Under the pieces are notes generated by a model. It saw only the letters and a list, made by a program, of their open reading frames with translations. It was not told the origin of the DNA and searched no databases. Made by a program: the position numbers and the translations under genes. From Pseudarthrobacter cellobiosi (GTDB lineage Bacteria; Actinomycetota; Actinomycetes; Actinomycetales; Micrococcaceae), in assembly GCF_023913755.1 (NCBI RefSeq), contig NZ_JAMXBJ010000022.1:1-39200 (forward strand): DNA of 39,200 bases, given 5' to 3'. Shown here piece by piece: positions 24,621 through 34,123 of this stretch (the first letter of the stretch is position 1; every line of letters begins with the position of its first letter).

Positions 24621-27260
24621 ATGAGCGGCGTCGATACCGTCCGCGGCATCAACTACCAGCACTGCCAGGCGATTCTCATCGCTCTAGACGTAGCCGCTGA
24701 CGACTCGGTGCTCGGGATCCGCGTCGAGGGGGCCGTTGACGCCCTGGACCTGGAAGTCATCGCGAATGCCCCTGGCGGGGCCGGACCGTTCGTGGTTCGC
24801 GGATTGCAAATGAAGTCTCGTCTGCAGCCTCACACGTGGGCGCGGGCCGAGCTGCTCGCCATCGTTCACCGGTGGGCTGAACTGCCCGTCAGCGCGGACT
24901 CGGAATTCTCTTTGCTCACGGACGGCGCTCTCGGGCCTTCCGGGTACGCGGTTGCTGCTGCGTTGGACGAAGCTCGCGACGGCAAGTACGACGCCATCGC
25001 AGAGCTTCTAGGGATCGATGTCGAAGACCCCTTGTGCGCGGTCATGGGGCGTGCGCGAATTGTTTCGGAACCGGGCTCGGTCGAGGCACTGCTCCTCTCG
25101 GCCGAGATGGAGATCATGGCCCTGCTTGACACTGGACCCACTCATCCAGACGCCGAGAAGGACGCTTCAGGCCGGGTCAATGAGCTGTTCCGGGTCATCT
25201 CTACTCGCTCGGGTCTGCCGGACTTGGACGACCGCTTCATCTCGAGGGACGAAATTGTCGCCGTTGTCGGCGACATCGCTCGACTTGCCGAAGCCGACCG
25301 CTGGACTGGTTCCCTGGCCGCGGAGTACCTGACTGCGGTGGCGTCGGAGCAGATCGACGACCTCGTCGTGCCGACGTTGAGCGCCAGCTGGCAGAGCCCA
25401 CCCATTCGGCTGGAGGACCTCGCTCTTGTCAGTGGCCCACTCCTGATGACGGGACGGACCGGTTCGGGCAAGTCCACTCTGGCGCGTTTGTGGCGTCGTG
25501 GTGCCGCATGTGCTGGTGGGAAGGTTGTCGTGTGTCACGCCGAGGCGTATCTGGCGCAACGGTTAGACCGGTTGGTGGCCGATGCCGTGGGTACCGCGGT
25601 GGGTCGAACGTTGTCGCGCGGGGTGGGCCGCCAGGTACTGGGGGATCCGAGTGTGACCGTGATCCTTGATGGTGTTTCTGAGCTTCCGCAGCAGGTCAGG
25701 TCCGAGCTCGCCGCCGACCTTCGTACACACCTTGCAGGGGCCCACGGGTCACGGGTGGTCGGGGTCGGGCGCGACGAGGGGGTTGGCGCGACCGTTTTCC
25801 CGGCCTCAGTGACGGTGCAACGGTTATACCCGCTTGCGTTCGGTCGTCCGGAGAGGCTCACGTTGACCGCGAAAGTGCTGGGCGAACCGGAGAGCGGCGT
25901 CTCTACGCTCGTTACCGTCGACGGTGGGGGGCCAGCCGCTCTGGCGGGATCCGGTGGAGGCGACATAGAGGACTTTTCTCCTCGCTGCTACGAGGCGTTG
26001 GCGCAGGTTGAACATGCGTTGGCCGATGCCGCCGGCAATCCGATGCTGCTCGAGCTAGCCCTGCAACTGGTGGCCGGTGGAGTCCCGTTCACCGACCGGG
26101 CTTCAGTGTACGAGTTGACCGTCTCGCGAATGTCTGACCGCGCCAATGGCGGCGACGTGCGCCTGGCGGTCGCTGTGCTCGGCGTCGTGTTCGCTGAGCT
26201 TCTGGATGAGGGACGGCGGTACGCAAATCCGCTGGAGTGGGAACGCATGATCGCCGGAGCCGCAGTGTTCCTTGAGGAGCGCGGCGTTGCGACCGATGTC
26301 CCCGCCATTCGCGAGGCGGTCGCTCGAAGCGGCCTGGTCAACGCCGTGATCACCGGGATTGGGCACACAACGCTCCGAGTGCCTGTTCACGACTCCTTTG
26401 CCGACTACTTCGCCGCTCGTGCACACGCAGACGGACTGGTCCTCCTACCAGAGACCCTGCTCGAAAATGACGAGAACCGTTTGTGGTTTTCCTCCCAGAT
26501 GCGGATGCTCAACGACTCGGAGGTACTGGCAGTGGCCAAGCAGTTGCCGTTTTCCTTGGTGCGGGTCAGTGAGTCGGACCACAACACCATCAGCGGGCAG
26601 GCGCCCGGAATCGTGGCCGCCTTACTGAACGCTGTCCTTCCCGACGATACGGACGTCGAGGTGACAATGTGGCGGACGGCGAACGGGAAGACGATGGCTC
26701 AGGCCGGAACTGGAGCCACAACGTGGGTCGACCCGGCGCAGGCCCCGGCCGTCTTCGCGGGTCCGACCGTGGTGGCCGAGGACAGCGATGGGCCTACCGC
26801 GGTCGCGGTGCGACTGTGGCGACTTATCCTCAGGCAGCGGCTACGTCGCGATCGTCGGTTGCGGCCACGAGCCCCTCAGTCGCGTCAGGAAGCCTGCGAC
26901 CAGCTGAGCGCACACTGCCGCGAGGTGATCGCTGCACTGACAACAGTCCTGGCTGAAGTCGCACCACCCGGCACGATCAACCGCTTGCGGGAAACCATCG
27001 GCCCACTCGGCATGACCGGCGTGGTCTACGAACGTCAGGGCCGCGGCTTCGGTCTAAACGGGTGGCCGGTCAGGTATCGTCACTCAGAAGCCGTCGATTT
27101 AACCGCTGCGTCTGACTCCTCCCCGCCGTCTGAGGAGCGAACCGGTGTATGCTCCGCGTGGACCGACGTGGTGTCCCGGGTCTCAACGTCACCGGAAGTC
27201 ACCGCTGCTAAGGCTGTCGGTGAGGCGGTCACCAAACTGACACGAAACCACTGGCTGTGA
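24621..27260 (+). CDS. STAND NTPase with N-terminal restriction-nuclease-like domain
   Basis: 879 residues from an ATG with AAGGGGGA upstream. Residues 1-110 look like a DUF4297/Cap4-type PD-(D/E)XK nuclease: RGINYQHCQAILIALD, GIRVEGAVDALDLEV and RGLQMKSR supply Glu36, Asp40, Asp43, Gln63 and Lys65. A P-loop NTPase of STAND/NACHT type follows, with Walker A GRTGSGKST near residue 280 and Walker B VTVILDGVSEL near residue 350. The remaining 450 residues are helical and probably the sensor and arm. This is the layout of Avs-type antiphage STAND proteins, in which recognition of a phage protein activates the nuclease. The next gene starts 28 bases downstream in the same direction. Confidence 0.8.
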   Translation: MSGVDTVRGINYQHCQAILIALDVAADDSVLGIRVEGAVDALDLEVIANAPGGAGPFVVRGLQMKSRLQPHTWARAELLAIVHRWAELPVSADSEFSLLTDGALGPSGYAVAAALDEARDGKYDAIAELLGIDVEDPLCAVMGRARIVSEPGSVEALLLSAEMEIMALLDTGPTHPDAEKDASGRVNELFRVISTRSGLPDLDDRFISRDEIVAVVGDIARLAEADRWTGSLAAEYLTAVASEQIDDLVVPTLSASWQSPPIRLEDLALVSGPLLMTGRTGSGKSTLARLWRRGAACAGGKVVVCHAEAYLAQRLDRLVADAVGTAVGRTLSRGVGRQVLGDPSVTVILDGVSELPQQVRSELAADLRTHLAGAHGSRVVGVGRDEGVGATVFPASVTVQRLYPLAFGRPERLTLTAKVLGEPESGVSTLVTVDGGGPAALAGSGGGDIEDFSPRCYEALAQVEHALADAAGNPMLLELALQLVAGGVPFTDRASVYELTVSRMSDRANGGDVRLAVAVLGVVFAELLDEGRRYANPLEWERMIAGAAVFLEERGVATDVPAIREAVARSGLVNAVITGIGHTTLRVPVHDSFADYFAARAHADGLVLLPETLLENDENRLWFSSQMRMLNDSEVLAVAKQLPFSLVRVSESDHNTISGQAPGIVAALLNAVLPDDTDVEVTMWRTANGKTMAQAGTGATTWVDPAQAPAVFAGPTVVAEDSDGPTAVAVRLWRLILRQRLRRDRRLRPRAPQSRQEACDQLSAHCREVIAALTTVLAEVAPPGTINRLRETIGPLGMTGVVYERQGRGFGLNGWPVRYRHSEAVDLTAASDSSPPSEERTGVCSAWTDVVSRVSTSPEVTAAKAVGEAVTKLTRNHWL

Positions 27261-27288
27261 AGCAGACGACTCGCGGAAGGCGCATCAC

Positions 27289-28446
27289 GTGAACCCTGGA
27301 GAAGACACCTCCCCCGAACTGTGGTCCGCCATCTGGAGGTTGGCCGATGCCTGGTCGCAAACCCCTGTGGTCCAGGAGATCGCGGCAACGCTGCCCCGGA
27401 ACCGCCCGTTGGATGAACGAGGAGACAAGGCGGTCGGCATTCCTGCGCTCGTGCAGCACCTCGAAGTTCGCGCCGGCATGATGATGAAGTCCCTGATGTA
27501 CGGCAGTCGTATCCCCGCCCTGCTTGATCAGCCTCTCGTCGCTGGGTTCGGGATGCCTGCGGTCGGACAAGACGAGTTGGACAAGTGGTTACAGATGGCT
27601 GCAAAGTTGGAGGGCGCGCACCGGATCACCTTGGGTTGGTTGCGCTCTTCACTGGCAGGGTACCCGATTCTTCTTGCGCCGCAGCTGGCGCCCAGCACCC
27701 CACTGACGACCGGGGAGATGACGCCGCGCTACATTTGGCCCAGGGAGGAGTTCGCTTACGGCCTGAACCAGCGGGTTGCGCCGCCTTCAGTGCCGGAGCT
27801 GCTCGGCGCGGACTCGATGGGTGCTTCACAACTTGACCAAGCTGCCCGCGACGTGAGTCAGGCGCTGACGAAGTCCCAGGCGTGGGTCGACTTTGACAGT
27901 GCACTGCATGCCTTGGACGACGCCGCGAAGGTGGCGTTGCGAGCGGCTCGGCGCGAGCTCAAGGAGCGCCTGTCAGCCGAGGCCCTAGATAACCACGAGC
28001 CGAATCTCGCTCTACCGCGTGCCGAGTACCGCTCGCACTCCATGAACGAGGTCGTCGAGTCGCTTTCGGGTCCGGCGCGTGTCTACGCCGATGCGTTCGG
28101 CGAGGTCGATCGGCTGCTAGACCTTAGCCTGGGCGACATCTTTGGCGAGCTGGCCCTGTTCGGCGAACCATGGCGGGTCCCGGTATTCAATGTCGAGACT
28201 CCGACGCCCGGAGAACCCATCGTCGGATTCGAGACGAAACCCATCGGACCATTCCTGACCACCGGTCAGATTCTTTGGCTTACGACTGAAGCAGTTGCGG
28301 ATGCGGTCAGGATCGAGTCGCACACGATGAAAATGGACCAAGTCGAAGGCATGCAAGACCACTTCGAAGCGCGCGTACTTCTCAAGACCGGCGAGGCGTG
28401 GCCCGCGCCGACCATCCAAATACCGAGCAATGACGACCTGCACTAG
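27289..28446 (+). CDS. Unknown partner of the STAND nuclease
   Basis: 385 residues from a GTG with GGAAGG upstream, 28 bases after the STAND gene, so the two form an operon. The protein is soluble, and largely helical in the first two thirds (LWSAIWRLADAWSQTPVVQE, ALVQHLEVRAGMMMKSLMYG, LHALDDAAKVALRAARRELK). The C-terminal third is strand-rich (WRVPVFNVETPTPGEPIVGF, MQDHFEARVLLKTGEAWPAP). I do not recognise any domain. Its fixed position suggests a regulator, a co-sensor or a second effector. Confidence 0.75.
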   Translation: MNPGEDTSPELWSAIWRLADAWSQTPVVQEIAATLPRNRPLDERGDKAVGIPALVQHLEVRAGMMMKSLMYGSRIPALLDQPLVAGFGMPAVGQDELDKWLQMAAKLEGAHRITLGWLRSSLAGYPILLAPQLAPSTPLTTGEMTPRYIWPREEFAYGLNQRVAPPSVPELLGADSMGASQLDQAARDVSQALTKSQAWVDFDSALHALDDAAKVALRAARRELKERLSAEALDNHEPNLALPRAEYRSHSMNEVVESLSGPARVYADAFGEVDRLLDLSLGDIFGELALFGEPWRVPVFNVETPTPGEPIVGFETKPIGPFLTTGQILWLTTEAVADAVRIESHTMKMDQVEGMQDHFEARVLLKTGEAWPAPTIQIPSNDDLH

Positions 28447-29066
28447 CCGAACACCCTCGAGCGCGCAGATGCGTCTGGCGGAATTCAACTCCGGCCCGCA
28501 TGGAAGGTTGCCGCGCATCCCCGCTGGGGCGGGTCGCCTTGCGCTAGGGGTGTCGGCACAAAGCATCCGGACATCGGCAGCTCCGAACGTCCGCGCGCAG
28601 CTCCGTCGCCTCAGATCTCACGCACATAGCGCCAGAGGTTGTTCGGCTACGGGACGTGGTGGAGTTCCGTCACGGAATAACGTCTGCTAGCCAGGGCAAG
28701 AAATGAGTGCTCCCGAGGCATGATCGATCGCGAGCTAAAAGCATCGGGCTAGCCAAACCGGGACGTAAGGTGGCCGTGGCCGCCAATGGGCCACGCCTGA
28801 AATGGTTGTACAAGGTCGCCATGGCCCGTCGAGCTTGCCGCAGTGCACAGCCAGGGGGAGACGGTCCAGCGTCCGTATGTGTGTGCCTCACAAGTCACTT
28901 GGATGTGGCTTTTTGGTGTATGTTCATCGGGTGCAGCGGCTGCGCTACCTGGAAATTTGCTCGGATATACTTGTCCGGCTGGCTTGCGCGGCCGTCGTAC
29001 ACGCCAGTCGTCAGGTGGTGACGATGTACTTTGGGTTTGGCCAGAAAGTGGTCAAGTGGGGGATGG
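28447..29066. other. 620-bp intergenic stretch
   Basis: Frames of 60-110 codons exist on both strands, but none has a good ribosome site or protein-like composition. The stretch separates the STAND operon from the next two-gene unit and presumably carries the promoter of the latter. I see no strong terminator or repeat. Confidence 0.5.
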
Positions 29067-30011
29067 ATGACTTCTTACGGCTATCGCGTTGGACTTTTTC
29101 ATGTGACGGAGACGCGTCGCAATGACCCACTCGACATGTCCTTCTTGGTCGGCGGCCGGCCGATTGGTGAACTCATCGCCGAAGAACTCAAGGCGATAGT
29201 TGGACTAGGCGAGCGCGACGAGAAGCGCTCCACTTATTTCTCACTTGACTCCTTGCGGCAAGCTGGGTGGCTTTTCCGGATGTACGGGTCATCGGGCACC
29301 TTCGGCAGTGCGGCGCGGGTGGTCGACACCAACACGCACCAGCAGGTCGATGGCAAGGACATCGGTGAGGACGAGGCTGTGTTGAGGGCCGCACGCATTT
29401 TGGCGGTGGTGCCTCCCAGTGAGAAAGTTTTCCTGGCGGCCTTCGAAGTCCAAGGCAACGGCAGTTTGATGACCCACTTCTTCTATGCACTCGACAAGGG
29501 TCTACGTAAGCACATGCTCACGCTCAGAGGCGAACATGACATCGCCGATGGGGTTGGGTGGGAGAACTATCTGAGTCGGGATGACGTGGGTATACAGGGT
29601 GTGGACCTAATACAGCACGGTGACGCAGTCGATGGCGCTCTGGTCGACCCGGCCGGCGTTCGCGGACTCCGGCTGTACTTGAACATTGATCCAGGTGGGC
29701 CGAAGGCAGTGCAGATTCTTCGGGAACTCAAGAGGCTCCTGACGGGTCACCCCAGCATTGACCTGGCGCCGGTGCTGGGCGTCCACGCCGACGGCTTTGA
29801 CGAACAGAAGATCGTCACTGTCAAGGACGGCAAGCAGCGAACGATCAACGTCACAGCTGGTTGGCCGCGCTTTGTCTACCCCATCGACGAGCAGACCCGC
29901 CCGAGCGACCAGGACTTCGAAGATGCCTGTCAAGATGTACTGGAGGAAGTCCTTGAGGTAAAGGGAGTTGTCCGTGACCCGGGATGGTGGGCCGTCGGAC
30001 CCTGGTCTTAG
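29067..30011 (+). CDS. Unknown soluble protein paired with a membrane protein
   Basis: 314 residues from the ATG at 29067, with GTGGGGG upstream; a longer frame from 29031 exists. The protein opens with YGYRVGLFHVTETRRNDPLD and has LRQAGWLFRMYGSSGTFGSA, LAAFEVQGNGSLMTHFFYAL and LRLYLNIDPGGPKAVQILRE. It is soluble with mixed helices and strands and no recognised domain. A multi-pass membrane protein gene follows 27 bases later. A soluble protein of about 300 residues followed by a small membrane protein is the architecture of RexA-RexB of phage lambda, where RexA senses phage DNA-protein complexes and RexB is an ion channel; sequence similarity is not demonstrated. Its place among defence genes supports an antiphage role. 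Confidence 0.7.
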   Translation: MTSYGYRVGLFHVTETRRNDPLDMSFLVGGRPIGELIAEELKAIVGLGERDEKRSTYFSLDSLRQAGWLFRMYGSSGTFGSAARVVDTNTHQQVDGKDIGEDEAVLRAARILAVVPPSEKVFLAAFEVQGNGSLMTHFFYALDKGLRKHMLTLRGEHDIADGVGWENYLSRDDVGIQGVDLIQHGDAVDGALVDPAGVRGLRLYLNIDPGGPKAVQILRELKRLLTGHPSIDLAPVLGVHADGFDEQKIVTVKDGKQRTINVTAGWPRFVYPIDEQTRPSDQDFEDACQDVLEEVLEVKGVVRDPGWWAVGPWS

Positions 30012-30038
30012 ACTCATCGCTAAGCGAAGGAGGGAACC

Positions 30039-30629
30039 ATGGGCCGCGAAGCAGACCTTGCGAGATTCAGCCTGAAGCAGCTGTTTGGCCAGGTGTTTAG
30101 GGGGCTGCGCCGTACTGAAGCGAGCCATATCGCTTGGCCGACTCGGTTGGTAGTTTTTTTTGTTCCTGTCGCCGGAGGGATCCTCGGTGCGGTCTTCGGC
30201 GGCCCTCTAGCCCAACCAACGCTCTCTGCAATACTGAGTGGCAGTGGCCTTCTCGTAGGGTCGATGCTCACGTCCTTCGTGTTCCTCGCAAACCTGCGGA
30301 TCAAAATGTCCGAAACGGTTAGCCTCAAGCGCAATGGGCGCCTCGCCAGAATGGTAAGTCAGACCGCGGCTGCCTGCCTTTACATTTCCTTCCTCGCGCT
30401 CTGCATCGTCGGAATCGTTCTCACGGCCCTCGTCCTTGGAGGCACTCTGCACACGGGGTGGCTCGGTCGTTTCGGAACCATCCTCATAATCGCTCTTGGT
30501 CTGCACATCGTCTTGCTTTTCCCTACAGTGGTTCGCCGTTTGTTCGGCGCATACTTCGAGGTATTCAGTGCGGACTACACGCAGGCGTCCCTCGCTGCGC
30601 TCCGCGAAGGCGAGAAGGACGCGTCATAG
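30039..30629 (+). CDS. Membrane protein with about four transmembrane segments
   Basis: 196 residues from an ATG with GGAGGG upstream, 27 bases after the preceding gene. Four hydrophobic segments: LVVFFVPVAGGILGAVFGG (about residues 32-50), LSGSGLLVGSMLTSFVFLA (65-85), ACLYISFLALCIVGIVLTAL (111-132) and FGTILIIALGLHIVLLFPTV (144-165). The N-terminus and the loop after the second segment are rich in Arg/Lys, so both ends are probably cytoplasmic. As the second gene of the pair it is a candidate membrane effector (pore or channel) in an abortive-infection system; this is inference from architecture and location. Confidence 0.7.
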   Translation: MGREADLARFSLKQLFGQVFRGLRRTEASHIAWPTRLVVFFVPVAGGILGAVFGGPLAQPTLSAILSGSGLLVGSMLTSFVFLANLRIKMSETVSLKRNGRLARMVSQTAAACLYISFLALCIVGIVLTALVLGGTLHTGWLGRFGTILIIALGLHIVLLFPTVVRRLFGAYFEVFSADYTQASLAALREGEKDAS

Positions 30630-30866
30630 GCCTAATCTGATCGTGTCGAAGTCTGCTCCGCAGTCGGAACTGGGGAGACGACGGACGCCGGAAGCAGTCG
30701 AGTGACCGTCGCAGCAGACGATGCCGCCGTGCCGTCGCCCTTCTCGTTCAGAGGTGGAACTGCCAGGTCTGAGAGAATATCCGAGGAGCTGTCCGCCTTC
30801 GCGGGCTCGGCGGCTCACGTACAGCAGATCGCCGCCCGGCAGTCTGGTCAAGAGTGAAGGATCCCC

Positions 30867-32837
30867 GTGCCGCATAGCTCCATCAACCACGCTCGAATCG
30901 TGGCGCTCATCTGGAACATCGCTGACGACCTGCTCCGCGACCTCTACGTCCGCGGCAAGTACCGCGATGTGATCCTCCCCTTCACAGTGCTGCGTCGACT
31001 CGACAGCGTCCTAGGTCCGACGAGTGATGCCGTTATGACGATGAAGAAGATGCTCGACGGTGCAGGCATCGCCGATCAGGATGCGCCGCTCAGGGACGCG
31101 GCTAAGCAGGACTTCTACAACACTTCGGGGTTCTCGCTGCAGGACCTGCGCCACATCTCCAACTCGACCCGTCTCCGGCAGAATTTCGAGGCGTACCTGG
31201 ACGGGTTTTCCCCCAACGTGCAGGAGATCATCGACAACTTCGAACTTCGAAACCAGCTCCCCCGGCTCACGAAGGCTGATGCCCTCGGATCATTGATCGA
31301 GAAGTTCCTCGCGCCTGACCTTGACCTGTCGCCGACAGGCCTCGACAACCACGGCATGGGCACCGTCTTTGAAGAACTAGTGCGCCGCTTCAACGAGGAG
31401 AACAACGAAGAAGCCGGTGAGCACTGGACCCCGCGTGATGCCGTGCGACTGATGACCCGGCTGATGTTCGAACCGATCGCAGACGCGATCCCTTCGGGCA
31501 CGTACCGTCTCTATGACGGTGCGATGGGCACCGGCGGGATGCTGACTGTGGCAGAGGAGACGCTGCACCATCTCACGGAACCTGCCGGCAAGAAGGTCTC
31601 TACCCACCTGTATGGGCAGGAGATCAACGCCGAGACGTACGCGATCGCCAAGGCCGATCTCATTCTGAAGGGTGACGGCAAAGCGGCCGACAACATCGTT
31701 GGTGGTCCCGAGTATTCGACGCTGTCGAACGATGCCTTCGCTGGCCAGGAGTTCGACTTCATGCTCTCGAATCCGCCCTACGGCAAGAGCTGGAAAACCG
31801 ATCAGGACCGCCTCGGAGGCGCGAAGAAGATCATCGACCCGCGCTTCGTGGTCACGCACGATGGCGACAGCGAGTTCTCCCTCGTGACGCGAAGCAGCGA
31901 CGGGCAGCTGATGTTCTTGGCGAACCTGATCTCGAAGATGAAGCAGGGCACCGAGCTGGGCTCCCGGATCGCATCGGTCCACAACGGATCTTCACTGTTC
32001 ACCGGCGATGCGGGACAGGGCGAGAGCAACATCCGCCGGTGGATCATCGAGAACGACTGGCTCGAGGCGATCGTCGCGCTGCCACTCAAGATGTTCTACA
32101 ACACCGGTATCGCGACCTACGTCTGGGTGCTCTCCAACCGCAAGGAAGAGCGCCGCAAGGGCAAGGTTCAGCTCATCGACGCCACCGGATGGTCTACGCC
32201 GCTCCGTAAGAACCTCGGCGAAAAGGGCGTCGAGGTCTCTAAGACTGACGCCGATAAGGTGCTCGAAGCCTTCACCGCGTTCGACCAGTACGAGGACGCC
32301 GATCGCTCCAAGGTGTTCGACGGAGTCGACTTTGGCTACCACAAGATCACCGTTGAACGACCGCTACGCATCGTCGGGGTGGACCCGAACCGCGTCTACA
32401 CGGCCAAGGAGATCAAGCAGCTCAAGGAGGATGGCGTGCGCGACGAGGCAGCGCCGCCCATCATCAAGAAAGCGCTCCCGCATGCAGCTGTGCCCGACCC
32501 GCTACACGGCCGCTATAAAGCCATCGTCGACGGGCGCACTCGCGTGGTGGAGTACGAGCCCGACACCGAGCTTCGCGACACCGAGCAAGTCCCGCTGACC
32601 GAACCGGCAGGTGCACACGGCGACGGTATCGAGGCCTTCTTCCGTCGCGAAGTCACCCCCTACGCCCCGGACGCCTGGATCGACGAGTTGAAGACGAAGA
32701 TGGGCTACGAGATCTCATTCACCCGCCACTTCTACAAGCCCGCGCCGATGCGCACCTTGGCCGATATTAAGGCGGACATCCGTGAGCTTGAGGCGGAGAC
32801 AGACAACCTGATCGCCGAGATCGCGGGTGAGAACTGA
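30867..32837 (+). CDS. hsdM: Type I restriction-modification methyltransferase subunit HsdM
   Basis: 656 residues from a GTG with AAGGA upstream. The HsdM N-terminal helical domain (ALIWNIADDLLRDLYVRGKY, ILPFTVLRRLDSVL) is followed by the methyltransferase: S-adenosylmethionine motif DGAMGTGGML near residue 217 and catalytic motif SNPPYGKSW near residue 301, which marks N6-adenine methylation. EHWTPRDAVRLM is another family hallmark. The C-terminus is longer than in short HsdM proteins and ends in a coiled-coil-like helix (LADIKADIRELEAETDNLIA). It pairs with HsdS to modify the host sites. Its stop overlaps the hsdS start (TGATG). Confidence 0.97.
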   Translation: MPHSSINHARIVALIWNIADDLLRDLYVRGKYRDVILPFTVLRRLDSVLGPTSDAVMTMKKMLDGAGIADQDAPLRDAAKQDFYNTSGFSLQDLRHISNSTRLRQNFEAYLDGFSPNVQEIIDNFELRNQLPRLTKADALGSLIEKFLAPDLDLSPTGLDNHGMGTVFEELVRRFNEENNEEAGEHWTPRDAVRLMTRLMFEPIADAIPSGTYRLYDGAMGTGGMLTVAEETLHHLTEPAGKKVSTHLYGQEINAETYAIAKADLILKGDGKAADNIVGGPEYSTLSNDAFAGQEFDFMLSNPPYGKSWKTDQDRLGGAKKIIDPRFVVTHDGDSEFSLVTRSSDGQLMFLANLISKMKQGTELGSRIASVHNGSSLFTGDAGQGESNIRRWIIENDWLEAIVALPLKMFYNTGIATYVWVLSNRKEERRKGKVQLIDATGWSTPLRKNLGEKGVEVSKTDADKVLEAFTAFDQYEDADRSKVFDGVDFGYHKITVERPLRIVGVDPNRVYTAKEIKQLKEDGVRDEAAPPIIKKALPHAAVPDPLHGRYKAIVDGRTRVVEYEPDTELRDTEQVPLTEPAGAHGDGIEAFFRREVTPYAPDAWIDELKTKMGYEISFTRHFYKPAPMRTLADIKADIRELEAETDNLIAEIAGEN

Positions 32838-34123
32838 TGTTCCGCGACCTTCCGCGCTATGAAGATCAGAGGCGGACAATGATGCCCTGGTGCCCGTCGG
32901 TGCCTGCGCACTGGAGGATGTCGCGCAACAAATTAGTGATGGCCGCGAAAAGGAAGATGGTCGGGGCTCAAAGCAGTGAGTATGACTTGCTCTCTTTGAC
33001 GAAGGCAGGCGTCATCTCGCGTGATATTAGCACCGGAAAGGGGAAGATCCCGGCATCGTTCGACACCTACCAGATGATCGAGTCTGGCGACTTGATAATG
33101 TGCCTTTTCGACGTTGACGAAACGCCGCGGACGGTGGGACGTGCTCGGAAACGCGGCATGATCACCGGAGCCTATGACCGATTCGTGGTGGCGGACAATG
33201 TCCTAGCCGAGTATGTCAAGTGGTTCTACTTGTCCGTTGACGACGTCAAGGGATTTCGGCCCCTGTATCGAGGGTTGCGAAAGACAGTTCCGCTTGACAA
33301 GTTCATGGCGAGCCAATTTCCGCTACCCTCGCCGGCGGAGCAGACGGCGATAGTGAAGTACCTCGCCCACGCGAACGCCCGCATCGACAAGGCCATCGCC
33401 GCCAAGCGCCGCCTCATTTCCCTGCTGGAGGAGCAGCACCGCGCTCTGAACATGGAGATCCTTGAGGGTTGTGCTGGGGCCGAGGAAAGTTCGGATCTAT
33501 GGCCGAAAAAGCGCCTCAAATGGGTGACGCGGCTCCAGCGTGGTTATGATCTTTCAGCCGAAGCGCGCGAGCCAGGCCCATTCCCAGTGATCTCGTCAGG
33601 TGGAACGATCGCGACGCATCGTGAGTCTCGGGCGGCTGGTCCCGGCGTAGTGATTGGTCGCTACGGTTCGACGGGAGCCGTCTTTTTCGTTGAGACGAGC
33701 TTCTGGCCGCACAATACTGCACTTTTTGTGACGAACTTTTATGGAAACGATCCTCGTTGGTGCTATTGGCTTCTTCGGTCGATTGACAAGACGATCTATG
33801 CGGAAAAGTCTGCAGTTCCAGGTGTCGACCGGAAGGACCTTTACGAAATCGAGGTGACTGTCCCTCCCATTTCGGAGCAGCGGCGCATGGTTCGCCTGAT
33901 TGAGCAAAATCACTGGGAGCTGGAATCGCTTGTGAGCCGATGCCGAGACGAGATTTCACTTCTCCAGGAGTTCCGCACGCGTCTCGTTGCAGACGTTGTG
34001 ACAGGGCAGGTCGATGTTAGGGCGATCGCAGCGACGCTGCCTGACGCGTCCGAACCGATCGACAATGCTTTCGCGGAACTTGATGATGATCTTGAGGAAG
34101 CATTGGTTGGGAGCGAGGCGTGA
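32837..34123 (+). CDS. hsdS: Type I specificity subunit HsdS
   Basis: 428 residues, start overlapping the hsdM stop. Two target-recognition domains: the first opens with WCPSVPAHWRMSRNKLVMAA and the second with KKRLKWVTRLQRGYDLSAEA. Each is followed by a conserved helix: PSPAEQTAIVKYLAHANARI with LLEEQHRALN, and PPISEQRRMVRLIEQNHWEL with LLQEFRTRLVADVVTGQVDV. The recognition domains have more A/T-ending codons than the flanking hsdM and hsdR, as expected for the variable, often exchanged part of the operon. The recognised DNA sequence cannot be read from the protein. The GTGA at its end overlaps hsdR. Confidence 0.95.
   Translation: MFRDLPRYEDQRRTMMPWCPSVPAHWRMSRNKLVMAAKRKMVGAQSSEYDLLSLTKAGVISRDISTGKGKIPASFDTYQMIESGDLIMCLFDVDETPRTVGRARKRGMITGAYDRFVVADNVLAEYVKWFYLSVDDVKGFRPLYRGLRKTVPLDKFMASQFPLPSPAEQTAIVKYLAHANARIDKAIAAKRRLISLLEEQHRALNMEILEGCAGAEESSDLWPKKRLKWVTRLQRGYDLSAEAREPGPFPVISSGGTIATHRESRAAGPGVVIGRYGSTGAVFFVETSFWPHNTALFVTNFYGNDPRWCYWLLRSIDKTIYAEKSAVPGVDRKDLYEIEVTVPPISEQRRMVRLIEQNHWELESLVSRCRDEISLLQEFRTRLVADVVTGQVDVRAIAATLPDASEPIDNAFAELDDDLEEALVGSEA

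Noticed and set aside
28670..29031. Small frames between the STAND operon and the next unit
   Set aside because: No ribosome site, unusual composition, and mutual overlap on opposite strands.
29067..30011. Assignment of the soluble protein as a true RexA homologue
   Set aside because: Only the gene-pair architecture matches. No aligned motif could be shown by eye, so it is left as a hypothesis.
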